Part shown: piece after piece, positions 11,068 through 23,011 of the stretch
Numbering within the stretch: position 1 is the first letter of the stretch
Layout: every line of letters starts with the position of its first letter
Assembly: GCF_029227915.1 (NCBI RefSeq)
Contig: NC_079876.1
Span: forward strand, 21,144,001 to 21,208,000
DNA length: 64,000 bases
Direction of reading: 5' to 3'
From: Hydractinia symbiolongicarpus
Lineage: Eukaryota; Cnidaria; Hydrozoa; Anthoathecata; Hydractiniidae
Made by a program: the position numbers and the translations under genes
Notes under the pieces: generated by a model
What the model saw: only the letters and a program-made list of their open reading frames with translations
Told to the model about the DNA's origin: nothing
Database searches by the model: none

Positions 11068-11908
11068 GAATGAACAAATGAATTAATGAACAAATGATTG
11101 AATGAAGAAATATGTGAATGAATGAATGAATTAATGAATAAATGAATAAATGAATCAATGAATTGATGAATGAATTAATTGATAAATGACTGAATGAATG
11201 ATTGAATGATTGAATTATTGAATGAATGATTGATTGATTGAATGAATGATTGAATGAATGATTGAATGGATAAATGAATGAATGAATGAATGGATAAATA
11301 AATAAGTGATAGAATAAATGAATGAATGAATGAATTAATGAATAAATGAATTAATGAACAAATGATTGAATGAAAAAATAAATCAATGAACGAATGATTG
11401 AATAAATAAATAAATGAACGAATAAATGAATGAATGGATGAAAGAACAAATGAATGATTTGATGAATGAATGAATGAACAAATGAATGATTGAATGAATG
11501 AATGAATTAATGAAGGAATAAATAAATGAATGATTGAATGAATGAATGGATGAATGTACGAATGCATGAATGAATGATTGAATGAATAAATAAATGAAGG
11601 AATGAATAAATGAAAGAATAAATGAATAAATGAATGACAGAATGAATGAATGAATGAATGGATGGATAAATGAATGAATGAATGAATTAATGAAGGAATA
11701 AATAAATGAATAAAAGAATAAATGAATGAATCACAGAATGAATGAATGATTGAGTGAATGAATGAATGAATGAATGAATGAATGAATGAATGAGTTGATG
11801 AATGAATGAATGACAGAATGAATGAATGAATGAATGAATGGATGGATAAATGAGTGAATGAATGAATGAATGGATAAATGGATAAATGACTGAACGAAGA
11901 AATGAATG
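11068..11908 (+). repeat. Short-type spacer
   Basis: Landmarks a, b, d, e, f, h, i, j. The left limit of the 3386-bp tandem duplication lies near 11285, at the start of d. Confidence 0.88.
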
Positions 11909-12396
11909 AGGGAGTGAGGAATAATTAATGAATAACTTAATGATTCCCGAAAAAACTTTGTTACACGAATTTCTGTATGTGAAATTTTGAACGAATAAAT
12001 GAACAAATGAATGAATAAAATAACAATAAGTGAACGTGTTTATGGCTGACTCAAATTTGCCACACGAACTTCTGTATATGGATTTCTTAACGAATGAATA
12101 AATAAATGGATGAATGAACAAATGAATGATTGAATGACGAAATAAGAAGCAAGGGAAAAATTTTATGATAAAAAAATTAATGAAAAATTAATGGTCGAAT
12201 AGGATTTGCTTTGTGAAATTTTGTATTCGATTTTTTGAATGAAGGAATTATAGAATAACCAAATGAATGTTTGCATAAATGACGGAATAAATAGAAGAAC
12301 GAATAATTGATTGAAGGAGGAAAAAATTGGTGAATAACGTAATGGCTCAATATTATATGCTACACGAATTTGTGTATCTAAATGTTAGAGGAAATG
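11909..12396 (+). repeat. Satellite core, copy 7 (type A)
   Basis: Full-length. The private GAATAGGATTTGC (G at 12202) recurs only in copy 9, exactly 3386 bp on. Confidence 0.94.
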
Positions 12397-13231
12397 AATG
12401 AACAAATGAATTAATGAACAAATGATTGAATGAAGAAATATGTGAATGAATGAATGAATTAATGAATAAATGAATAAATGAATCAATGAATTGATGAATG
12501 AATTAATTGATAAATGACTGAATGAATGATTGAATGATTGAATTATTGAATGAATGATTGATTGATTGAATGAATGATTGAATGAATGATTGAATGGATA
12601 AATGAATGAATGAATGAATGGATAAATAAATAAGTGATAGAATAAATGAATGAATGAATGAATTAATGAATAAATGAATTAATGAACAAATGATTGAATG
12701 AAAAAATAAATCAATGAACGAATGATTGAATAAATAAATAAATGAACGAATAAATGAATGAATGGATGAAAGAACAAATGAATGATTTGATGAATGAATG
12801 AATGAACAAATGAATGATTGAATGAATGAATGAATTAATGAAGGAATAAATAAATGAATGATTGAATGAATGAATGGATGAATGTACGAATGCATGAATG
12901 AATGATAGAATGAATAAATAAATGAAGGAATGAATAAATGAAAGAATAAATGAATAAATGAATGACAGAATGAATGAATGAATGAATGGATGGATAAATG
13001 AATGAATGAATGAATTAATGAAGGAATAAATAAATGAATAAAAGAATAAATGAATGAATCACAGAATGAATGAATGATTGAGTGAATGAATGAATGAATG
13101 AATGAATGAATGAATGAGTTGATGAATGAATGAATGACAGAATGAATGAATGAATGAATGAATGGATGGATAAATGAGTGAATGAATGAATGAATGGATA
13201 AATGGATAAATGACTGAACGAAGAAATGAAT
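12397..13231 (+). repeat. Short-type spacer
   Basis: Landmarks a, b, d, e, f, h, i, j. ATGATAGAATG after f (about 12902) replaces ATGATTGAATG and recurs 3386 bp on, at about 16288. Confidence 0.88.
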
Positions 13232-13719
13232 GAGGGAGTGAGGAATAATTAATGAATAACTTAATGATTCCCGAAAAAACTTTGTTACACGAATTTCTGT
13301 ATGTGAAATTTTGAACGAATAAATGAACAAATGAATGAATAAAATAACAATAAGTGAACGTGTTTATGGCTGACTCAAATTTGCCACACGAACTTCTGTA
13401 TATGGATTTCTTAACGAATGAATAAATAAATGGATGAATGAACAAATGAATGATTGAATGACGAAATAAGAAGCAAGGGAAAAATTTTATGATAAAAAAA
13501 TTAATGAAAAATTAATGGTCGAATAAGATTTGCTTTGTGAAATTTTGTATTCGATTTTTTGAATGAAGGAATTATAGAATAACCAAATGAATGTTTGCAT
13601 AAATGACGGAATAAATAGAAGAACGAATAATTGATTGAAGGAGGAAAAAATTGGTGAATAACGTAATGGCTCAATATTATATGCTACACGAATTTGTCTA
13701 TCTAAATGTTAGAGGAAAT
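13232..13719 (+). repeat. Satellite core, copy 8 (type A)
   Basis: Full-length. S4 box reads TTTGTCTATC (C at 13698) in place of TTTGTGTATC; shared only with copy 10 (17084). Confidence 0.94.
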
Positions 13720-15293
13720 GAATGAACAAATGAATTAATGAACAAATGATTGAATGAAGAAATATGTGAATGAATGAATGAATTAATGAATAAATGAATA
13801 AATGAATCAATGAATTGATGAATGAATTAATTGATAAATGACTGAATGAATGATTGAATGATTGAATTATTGAATGAATGATTGATTGATTGAATGAATG
13901 ATTGAATGAATGATTGAATGGATAAATGAGTGAAATAATGAAGGAATGAATAAATGCATAAATGAATGAATGAATGACTGAATGGATGAATGTACGAATG
14001 CATGAATGAATGAATGAATAAATGAATAAAAGAATGAATGATTTAATGAATGAATGATTGAATGAATGAAATGAATGAATGATTGAATGAATGAAATGAA
14101 TGAATGATTTAATGAATGAATGATTGAATGAATGAATGAATGAATGGATAAATGAATAAGTGAATGAATAAATGAATGAATGAATGAATTAATGAATAAA
14201 TGAACAAATGAATTAATGAACAAATGATTGAATGAAAAAATAAATCAATGAACGAATGATTGAATAAATAAATAAATGAACGAATAAATGAATGAATGGA
14301 TGAAAGAACAAATGAATGATTTGATGAATGAATGAATGAACAAATGAATGATTGAATGAATGAATGAATTAATGAAGGAATAAATAAATGAATGATTGAA
14401 TGAATGAATGGATGAATGTACGAATGCATGAATGAATGAATGAATAAATGAATGAATGATTTAAGGAATTAATGATTGAGTGAATGAATGAATGAATGAA
14501 TGATTTAATGAATGAATGAATGATTGAATGAATGAATGAATGAATGAATGAATGAATGAATGAATGAATGAATGAATGAATGAATGAATGAATGAATGAA
14601 TGAATTACTGAACAAATGATTGAATGAATAAATAAATGAATGAACGAATGTTTGAATGAATAAATAAATGAATGAATGGATAAATAAATAAGTGATAGAA
14701 TAAATGAATGAATGAATGAATTAATGAATAAATGAATTAATGAACAAATGATTGAATGAAAAAATAAATCAATGAACGAATGATTGAATAAATAAATAAA
14801 TGAACGAATAAATGAATGAATGGATGAAAGAACAAATGAATGATTTGATGAATGAATGAATGAACAAATGAATGATTGAATGAATGAATGAATTAATGAA
14901 GGAATAAATAAATGAATGATTGAATGAATGAATGGATGAATGTACGAATGCATGAATGAATGATTGAATGAATAAATAAATGAAGGAATGAATAAATGAA
15001 AGAATAAATGAATAAATGAATGACAGAATGAATGAATGAATGAATGGATGGATAAATGAATGAATGAATGAATTAATGAAGGAATAAATAAATGAATAAA
15101 AGAATAAATGAATGAATCACAGAATGAATGAATGATTGAGTGAATGAATGAATGAATGAATGAATGAATGAATGAATGAGTTGATGAATGAATGAATGAC
15201 AGAATGAATGAATGAATGAATGAATGGATGGATAAATGAGTGAATGAATGAATGAATGGATAAATGGATAAATGACTGAACGAAGAAATGAAT
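13720..15293 (+). repeat. Long spacer with duplication junction
   Basis: Landmarks a to f, ATTTAAGGAATTAATG at about 14460, a pure TGAA tract (14525-14605) and g. At about 14670 GTTTGAATGAATAAATAAATG jumps to landmark d, then e, f, h, i, j. The jump is the junction of the 3386-bp tandem duplication. A 24-bp step containing AATGAAATG is doubled near 14070-14105. Confidence 0.87.
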
Positions 15294-15781
15294 GAGGGAG
15301 TGAGGAATAATTAATGAATAACTTAATGATTCCCGAAAAAACTTTGTTACACGAATTTCTGTATGTGAAATTTTGAACGAATAAATGAACAAATGAATGA
15401 ATAAAATAACAATAAGTGAACGTGTTTATGGCTGACTCAAATTTGCCACACGAACTTCTGTATATGGATTTCTTAACGAATGAATAAATAAATGGATGAA
15501 TGAACAAATGAATGATTGAATGACGAAATAAGAAGCAAGGGAAAAATTTTATGATAAAAAAATTAATGAAAAATTAATGGTCGAATAGGATTTGCTTTGT
15601 GAAATTTTGTATTCGATTTTTTGAATGAAGGAATTATAGAATAACCAAATGAATGTTTGCATAAATGACGGAATAAATAGAAGAACGAATAATTGATTGA
15701 AGGAGGAAAAAATTGGTGAATAACGTAATGGCTCAATATTATATGCTACACGAATTTGTGTATCTAAATGTTAGAGGAAAT
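15294..15781 (+). repeat. Satellite core, copy 9 (type A)
   Basis: Full-length. Duplicate of copy 7, with the shared G at 15588. Confidence 0.94.
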
Positions 15782-16618
15782 GAATGAACAAATGAATTAA
15801 TGAACAAATGATTGAATGAAGAAATATGTGAATGAATGAATGAATTAATGAATAAATGAATAAATGAATCAATGAATTGATGAATGAATTAATTGATAAA
15901 TGACTGAATGAATGATTGAATGATTGAATTATTGAATGAATGATTGATTGATTGAATGAATGATTGAATGAATGATTGAATGGATAAATGAATGAATGAA
16001 TGAATGGATAAATAAATAAGTGATAGAATAAATGAATGAATGAATGAATTAATGAATAAATGAATTAATGAACAAATGATTGAATGAAAAAATAAATCAA
16101 TGAACGAATGATTGAATAAATAAATAAATGAACGAATAAATGAATGAATGGATGAAAGAACAAATGAATGATTTGATGAATGAATGAATGAACAAATGAA
16201 TGATTGAATGAATGAATGAATTAATGAAGGAATAAATAAATGAATGATTGAATGAATGAATGGATGAATGTACGAATGCATGAATGAATGATAGAATGAA
16301 TAAATAAATGAAGGAATGAATAAATGAAAGAATAAATGAATAAATGAATGACAGAATGAATGAATGAATGAATGGATGGATAAATGAATGAATGAATGAA
16401 TTAATGAAGGAATAAATAAATGAATAAAAGAATAAATGAATGAATCACAGAATGAATGAATGATTGAGTGAATGAATGAATGAATGAATGAATGAATGAA
16501 TGAGTTGATGAATGAATGAATGACAGAATGAATGAATGAATGAATGAATGGATGGATAAATGAGTGAATGAATGAATGAATGGATAAATGGATAAATGAC
16601 TGAACGAAGAAATGAATG
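15782..16618 (+). repeat. Short-type spacer
   Basis: Landmarks a, b, d, e, f, h, i, j; second copy of 12397-13231, with the same ATGATAGAATG. Confidence 0.88.
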
Positions 16619-17106
16619 AGGGAGTGAGGAATAATTAATGAATAACTTAATGATTCCCGAAAAAACTTTGTTACACGAATTTCTGTATGTGAAATTTTGA
16701 ACGAATAAATGAACAAATGAATGAATAAAATAACAATAAGTGAACGTGTTTATGGCTGACTCAAATTTGCCACACGAACTTCTGTATATGGATTTCTTAA
16801 CGAATGAATAAATAAATGGATGAATGAACAAATGAATGATTGAATGACGAAATAAGAAGCAAGGGAAAAATTTTATGATAAAAAAATTAATGAAAAATTA
16901 ATGGTCGAATAAGATTTGCTTTGTGAAATTTTGTATTCGATTTTTTGAATGAAGGAATTATAGAATAACCAAATGAATGTTTGCATAAATGACGGAATAA
17001 ATAGAAGAACGAATAATTGATTGAAGGAGGAAAAAATTGGTGAATAACGTAATGGCTCAATATTATATGCTACACGAATTTGTCTATCTAAATGTTAGAG
17101 GAAATG
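16619..17106 (+). repeat. Satellite core, copy 10 (type A)
   Basis: Full-length. Duplicate of copy 8, with the shared C at 17084. Confidence 0.94.
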
Positions 17107-18871
17107 AATGAACAAATGAATTAATGAACAAATGATTGAATGAAGAAATATGTGAATGAATGAATGAATTAATGAATAAATGAATAAATGAATCAATGAA
17201 TTGATGAATGAATTAATTGATAAATGACTGAATGAATGATTGAATGATTGAATTATTGAATGAATGATTGATTGATTGAATGAATGATTGAATGAATGAT
17301 TGAATGGATAAATGAGTGAAATAATGAAGGAATGAATAAATGCATAAATGAATGAATGAATGACTGAATGGATGAATGTACGAATGCATGAATGAATGAA
17401 TGAATAAATGAATAAAAGAATGAATGATTTAATGAATGAATGATTGAATGAATGAAATGAATGAATGATTGAATGAATGAAATGAATGAATGATTTAATG
17501 AATGAATGATTGAATGAATGAATGAATGAATGGATAAATGAATAAGTGAATGAATAAATGAATGAATGAATGAATTAATGAATAAATGAACAAATGAATT
17601 AATGAACAAATGATTGAATGAAAAAATAAATCAATGAACGAATGATTGAATAAATAAATAAATGAACGAATAAATGAATGAATGGATGAAAGAACAAATG
17701 AATGATTTGATGAATGAATGAATGAACAAATGAATGATTGAATGAATGAATGAATTAATGAAGGAATAAATAAATGAATGATTGAATGAATGAATGGATG
17801 AATGTACGAATGCATGAATGAATGAATGAATAAATGAATGAATGATTTAAGGAATTAATGATTGAGTGAATGAATGAATGAATGAATGATTTAATGAATG
17901 AATGAATGATTGAATGAATGTACGAATGCATGAATGAATGAATGAATAAATGAATGAATGATTTAAGGAATTAATGATTGAGTGAATGAATGAATGAATG
18001 AATGATTTAATGAATGAATGAATGATTGAATGAATGTACGAATGCATGAATGAATGAATGAATAAATGAATGAATGATTTAAGGAATTAATGATTGAGTG
18101 AATGAATGAATGAATGAATGATTTAATGAATGAATGAATGATTGAATGAATGAATGAATGAATGAATGAATGAATGAATGAATGAATGAATGAATGAATG
18201 AATGAATGAATGAATGAATGAATGAATTACTGAACAAATGATTGAATGAATAAATAAATGAATGAACGAATGTTTGAATGAATAAATAAATGAAGGAATG
18301 AATAAATGAAAGAATGAATGAATAAATGAATGACAGAATGAATGAATGAATGAATGGATGGATAAATGAGTGAATGAATGAATGAATGAATTAATGAAGG
18401 AATAAATAAATAAATAAAAGAATAAATGAATGAATCACAGAATGAATGAATGATTGAGTGAATGAATGAATGAATAAATGAATGAATGAATGAATGAATT
18501 ACTGAACAAATGATTGAATGAATAAATAAATGAATGAACGAATGTTTGAATGAATAAATAAATGAAGGAATGAATAAATGAAAGAATAAATGAATAAATG
18601 AATGACAGAATGAATGAATGAATGAATGGATGGATAAATGAATGAATGAATGAATTAATGAAGGAATAAATAAATGAATAAAAGAATAAATGAATGAATC
18701 ACAGAATGAATGAATGATTGAGTGAATGAATGAATGAATGAATGAATGAATGAATGAGTTGATGAATGAATGAATGACAGAATGAATGAATGAATGAATG
18801 AATGGATGGATAAATGAGTGAATGAATGAATGAATGGATAAATGGATAAATGACTGAACGAAGAAATGAAT
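17107..18871 (+). repeat. Long spacer with 116-bp triplication
   Basis: Landmarks a-f, then a 116-bp block holding GTACGAATGCATG and ATTTAAGGAATTAATG in three tandem copies, a pure TGAA tract (about 18143-18227), g-h-i, a second g-h-i, and j. Confidence 0.88.
17804..18151 (+). repeat. 116-bp tandem triplication
   Basis: GTACG begins at 17804, 17920 and 18036, so the period is exactly 116 bp. Each copy runs GTACGAATGCATG, TGAA, ATTTAAGGAATTAATG, GAGTG, TGAA. The corresponding place in other long spacers has one copy. Confidence 0.95.
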
Positions 18872-19359
18872 GAGGGAGTGAGGAATAATTAATGAATAAC
18901 TTAATGATTCCCGAAAAAACTTTGTTACACGAATTTCTGTATGTGAAATTTTGAACGAATAAATGAACAAATGAATGAATAAAATAACAATAAGTGAACG
19001 TGTTTATGGCCGACTCAAATTTGCCACACGAACTTCTGTATATGGATTTCTTAAGGAATGAATAAATAAATGGATGAATGAACAAATGAATGATTGAATG
19101 ACGAAATAAGAAGCAAGGGAAAAATTTTATGATAAAAAAATTAATGAAAAATTAATGGTCGAATAAGATTTGCTTTGTGAAATTTTGTATTCGATTTTCT
19201 GAATGAAGGAATTATAGAATAACCAAATGAATGTTTGCATAAATGACGGAATAAATAGAAGAACGAATAATTGATTGAAGGAGGAAAAAATTGGTGAATA
19301 ACGTAATGGCTCAATATTATATGCTACACGAATTTGTGTATCTAAATGTTAGAGGAAAT
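18872..19359 (+). repeat. Satellite core, copy 11 (type G)
   Basis: Full-length. GATTTTCTG and TTCTTAAGG, with the ancestral-looking GGCCGACTC. Partner of copy 21 (36864), offset 17992. Confidence 0.94.
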
Positions 19360-20580
19360 GAATGAACAAATGAATTAATGAACAAATGATTGAATGAAGA
19401 AATATGTGAATGAATGAATGAATTAATGAATAAATGAATAAATGAATCAATGAATTGATGAATGAATTAATTGATAAATGACTGAATGAATGATTGAATG
19501 ATTGAATTATTGAATGAATGATTGATTGATTGAATGAATGATTGAATGAATGATTGAATGGATAAATGAGTGAAATAATGAAGGAATGAATAAATGCATA
19601 AATGAATGAATGAATGACTGAATGGATGAATGTACGAATGCATGAATGAATGAATGAATAAATGAATAAAAGAATGAATGATTTAATGAATGAATGATTG
19701 AATGAATGAAATGAATGAATGAATGATTTAATGAATGAATGATTGAATGAATGAATGAATGAATGGATAAATGAATAAGTGAATGAATAAATGAATGAAT
19801 GAATGAATTAATGAATAAATGAACAAATGAATTAATGAACAAATGATTGAATGAAAAAATAAATCAATGAACGAATGATTGAATAAATAAATAAATGAAC
19901 GAATAAATGAATGAATGGATGAAAGAACAAATGAATGATTTGATGAATGAATGAATGAACAAATGAATGATTGAATGAATGAATGAATTAATGAAGGAAT
20001 AAATAAATGAATGATTGAATGAATGAATGGATGAATGTACGAATGCATGAATGAATGAATGAATAAATGAATGAATGATTTAAGGAATTAATGATTGAGT
20101 GAATGAATGAATGAATGAATGATTTAATGAATGAATGAATGATTGAATGAATGAATGAATGAATGAATGAATTACTGAACAAATGATTGAATGAATAAAT
20201 AAATGAATGAACGAATGTTTGAAAGAATAAATAAATGAAGGAATGAATAAATGAAAGAATGAATGAATAAATGAATGACAGAATGAATGAATGAATGAAT
20301 GGATGGATAAATGAGTGAATGAATGAATGAATGAATTAATGAAGGAATAAATAAATAAATAAAAGAATAAATGAATGAATCACAGAATGAATGAATGATT
20401 GAGTGAATGAATGAATGAATGAATGAATGAATGAATGAATGAATGAGTTGATGAATGAATGAATGACAGAATGAATGAATGAATGAATGAATGAATGAAT
20501 GAATGGATGGATAAATGAGTGAATGAATGAATGAATGAATGAATGGATAAATGGATAAATGACTGAACAAAGAAATGAAT
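19360..20580 (+). repeat. Long spacer, single g-h-i
   Basis: Landmarks a-f, ATTTAAGGAATTAATG, a short TGAA tract, g with private GTTTGAAAGAATAAATG (about 20217; shared with 38213 and 45811), h, i, j ending GAACAAAGAAATG. Same length (1221 bp) as 37352-38572. Confidence 0.87.
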
Positions 20581-21068
20581 GAGGGAGTGAGGAATAATTA
20601 ATGAATTACTTAATGATTCCCGAAAAAACTTTGTTACACGAATTTCTGTATGTGAAATTTTGAACGAATGAATGAACAAATGAATGAATAAAATAACAAT
20701 AAGTGAACGTGTTTATGGCCGACTCAAATTTGCCACACGAACTTCTGTATATGGATTTCTTGACGAATGAATAAATAAATGGATGAATGAACAAATGAAT
20801 GATTGAATGACGAAATAAGACGCAAGGGAAAAATTTTATGATAAAAAAATTAATGAAAAATTAATGGTCGAATAAGATTTGCTTTGTGAAATTTTGTATT
20901 CGATTTTTTGAATGAAGGAATTATAGAATAACCAAATGAATGTTTGCATACATGACGAAATAAATAGAAGAACGAATAATTGATTGAATGAGTAAAAAAT
21001 TGGTGAATAACGTAATGGCTCAATATTATATGCTACACGAATTTGTGTATCTAAATGTTACAGGAAAT
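20581..21068 (+). repeat. Satellite core, copy 12 (type T)
   Basis: Full-length. TTCTTGACGAATG after S2, GAATGAGTAAAAAATTGG and the TTACAGGAAATG end. AAGACGCAAGGG (C at 20821) is shared only with copy 22 at 38813, offset 17992. Confidence 0.94.
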
Positions 21069-22525
21069 GAATGAACAAATGAATTAATGAACAAATGATT
21101 GAATGAAGAATTATGTGAATGAATGAATGAATTAATGAATAAATGAATAAATGAATCAATGAATTGATGAATGAATTAATTGATAAATGACTGAATGAAT
21201 GATTGAATGATTGAATTATTGAATGAATGATTGATTGATTGAATGAATGATTGAATGAATGATTGAATGGATAAATGAGTGAAATAATGAAGGAATGAAT
21301 AAATGCATAAATGAATGAATGAATGACTGAATGGATGAATGTACGAATGCATGAATGAATGAATGAATAAATGAATAAAAGAATGAATGATTTAATGAAT
21401 GAATGATTGAATGAATGAAATGAATGAATGATTTAATGAATGAATGATTGAATGAATGAATGAATGAATGGATAAATGAATAAGTGAATGAATAAATGAA
21501 TGAATGAATGAATTAATGAATAAATGAACAAATGAATTAATGAACAAATGATTGAATGAAAAAATAAATCAATGAACGAATGATTGAATAAATAAATAAA
21601 TGAACGAATAAATGAATGAATGGATGAAAGAACAAATGAATGATTTGATGAATGAATGAATGAACAAATGAATGATTGAATGAATGAATGAATTAATGAA
21701 GGAATAAATAAATGAATGATTGAATGAATGAATGGATGAATGTACGAATGCATGAATGAATAAATGAATAAATGAATAAATGAATAAATGAATAAATGAA
21801 TAAATGAATAAATGAATAAATGAATAAATGAATAAATGAATAAATGAATAAATGAATAAATGAATAAATGAATAAATGAATAAATGAATAAATGAATAAA
21901 TGAATCAATAATTTGATGAATGAATTAATTGATAAATGACTGAATGAAGGATTGAATGATTGAATTATTGAATGAATGATTGAATGATTGATTGAATGAA
22001 TGATTGAACGAATGATTGAATGGATAAATTAGTGAAATAATGAAGGAATGAATAAATGCATAAATGAATGAATGAATGACTGAATGGATGAATGTACGAA
22101 TGCATGAATGAATAAATGAATGAATAAATGAATGAATGAATAAAAGAATGAATGATTAAATGAATGAATGAATAAAAGATTTAATGAATGAATGATTGAA
22201 TGAATGAATGAATGAATGGATAAATGAATAAGTGAATGAATAAATGAATGAATGAATGAATTAATGAATAAATGAACAAATGAATTAATGAACAAATGAT
22301 TGAATGAAAAAATAAGTCAATGAACGAATGATTGAATAAATGAATAAATGAACGAATAAATGAATGAATGGATGATAGAACAAATGAATGATTGAATGAA
22401 TGAATGAATGAACAAATGAATGATTGAATGAATGAATGAATTAATGAAGGAATAAATAAATAAATGAATGAATGAATGACAGAATGAATGAATGAATGAA
22501 TAAATGACTGAAGGAACGAATGAAT
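21069..22525 (+). repeat. Spacer with octamer array c
   Basis: Landmarks a (GAAGAATTATG form), b, c, d, e, f, then octamer array c, then b (AATCAATAATTTG form), c, d and e in the B form. Two spacer types are joined inside the octamer tract without a core between them. Confidence 0.88.
21757..21903 (+). repeat. TGAATAAA octamer array c
   Basis: About 18 copies. The left flank is landmark f (GTACGAATGCATG), not the post-core sequence seen at arrays a, b, d and i. The right flank is AATCAATAATTTGATG. Confidence 0.96.
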
Positions 22526-23011
22526 GAGGGAGTGAGGAATAATTAATGAATCACTTAATGATTCTTGAAAAAACTTGGTTACCCGAATTTCTGTATGTGA
22601 AATTTTGAACGAATAAATGAACAAATGAATGAATCAAATAACAATAAGTGAACGTGTTTATGGCCGACTCAAATTTGCCACACGAACTTCTGTATATGGA
22701 TTTTTTAACGAATGAATAAATAAATGGATGAATGAACAAATGAATAATTGAATGACGAAATAAGAAGCAAGGGAAAAATTTTATGATAAAAAAATTAACA
22801 AAATTAATGGTCGAATAAGATTTACTTTATGAAATTTTGTATTCGATTTTTTGAATGAAGGAATTAAAGAATAACCAAATGAATGTTTGCATAAATGACG
22901 GAATAAATAGAAGAACGAATAATTGATTGAAGGAGGAAAAAATTGGTGAATAACGTAATGGCTCAATATTATATGCTACACGAATTTGTGTATCTAAATG
23001 TTAGAGGAAAT
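22526..23011 (+). repeat. Satellite core, copy 13 (type B)
   Basis: 486 bp with all type B markers. Private GGTTACCCGAATTTC in the S1 box, where all other copies have ACACG. Followed by GAATTAATTAAC, shared with copies 23 and 24. Confidence 0.94.

Larger units (their letters stand above)
6100..14500 (+). repeat. Segmental duplication, copy 1 (offset about 19.8 kb)
   Basis: Matches about 25.95-34.3 kb. Cores pair 3/14, 4/15, 5/16, 6/17, 7/18 and 8/19 at offsets of 19758-19854. Shared private words include TTACAAGAAATG, GAATTAAGGAAC, GGATGAATGAACG and GGCCAACTC (10720/30510). Offset changes are explained by three octamers, a 72-bp loss and TGAA slippage. Confidence 0.88.
11285..18056 (+). repeat. 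3386-bp tandem duplication (two cores per copy)
   Basis: The two copies are about 11285-14670 and 14671-18056. Rare variants in the first recur at exactly +3386 in the second: 12202/15588 (AGGATTTGC) and 13698/17084 (GTCTATC). Copies 18 and 19 at 31.7 and 33.0 kb lack both variants, so the variants arose after the 19.8-kb duplication separated the blocks, or were lost there. Confidence 0.9.
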
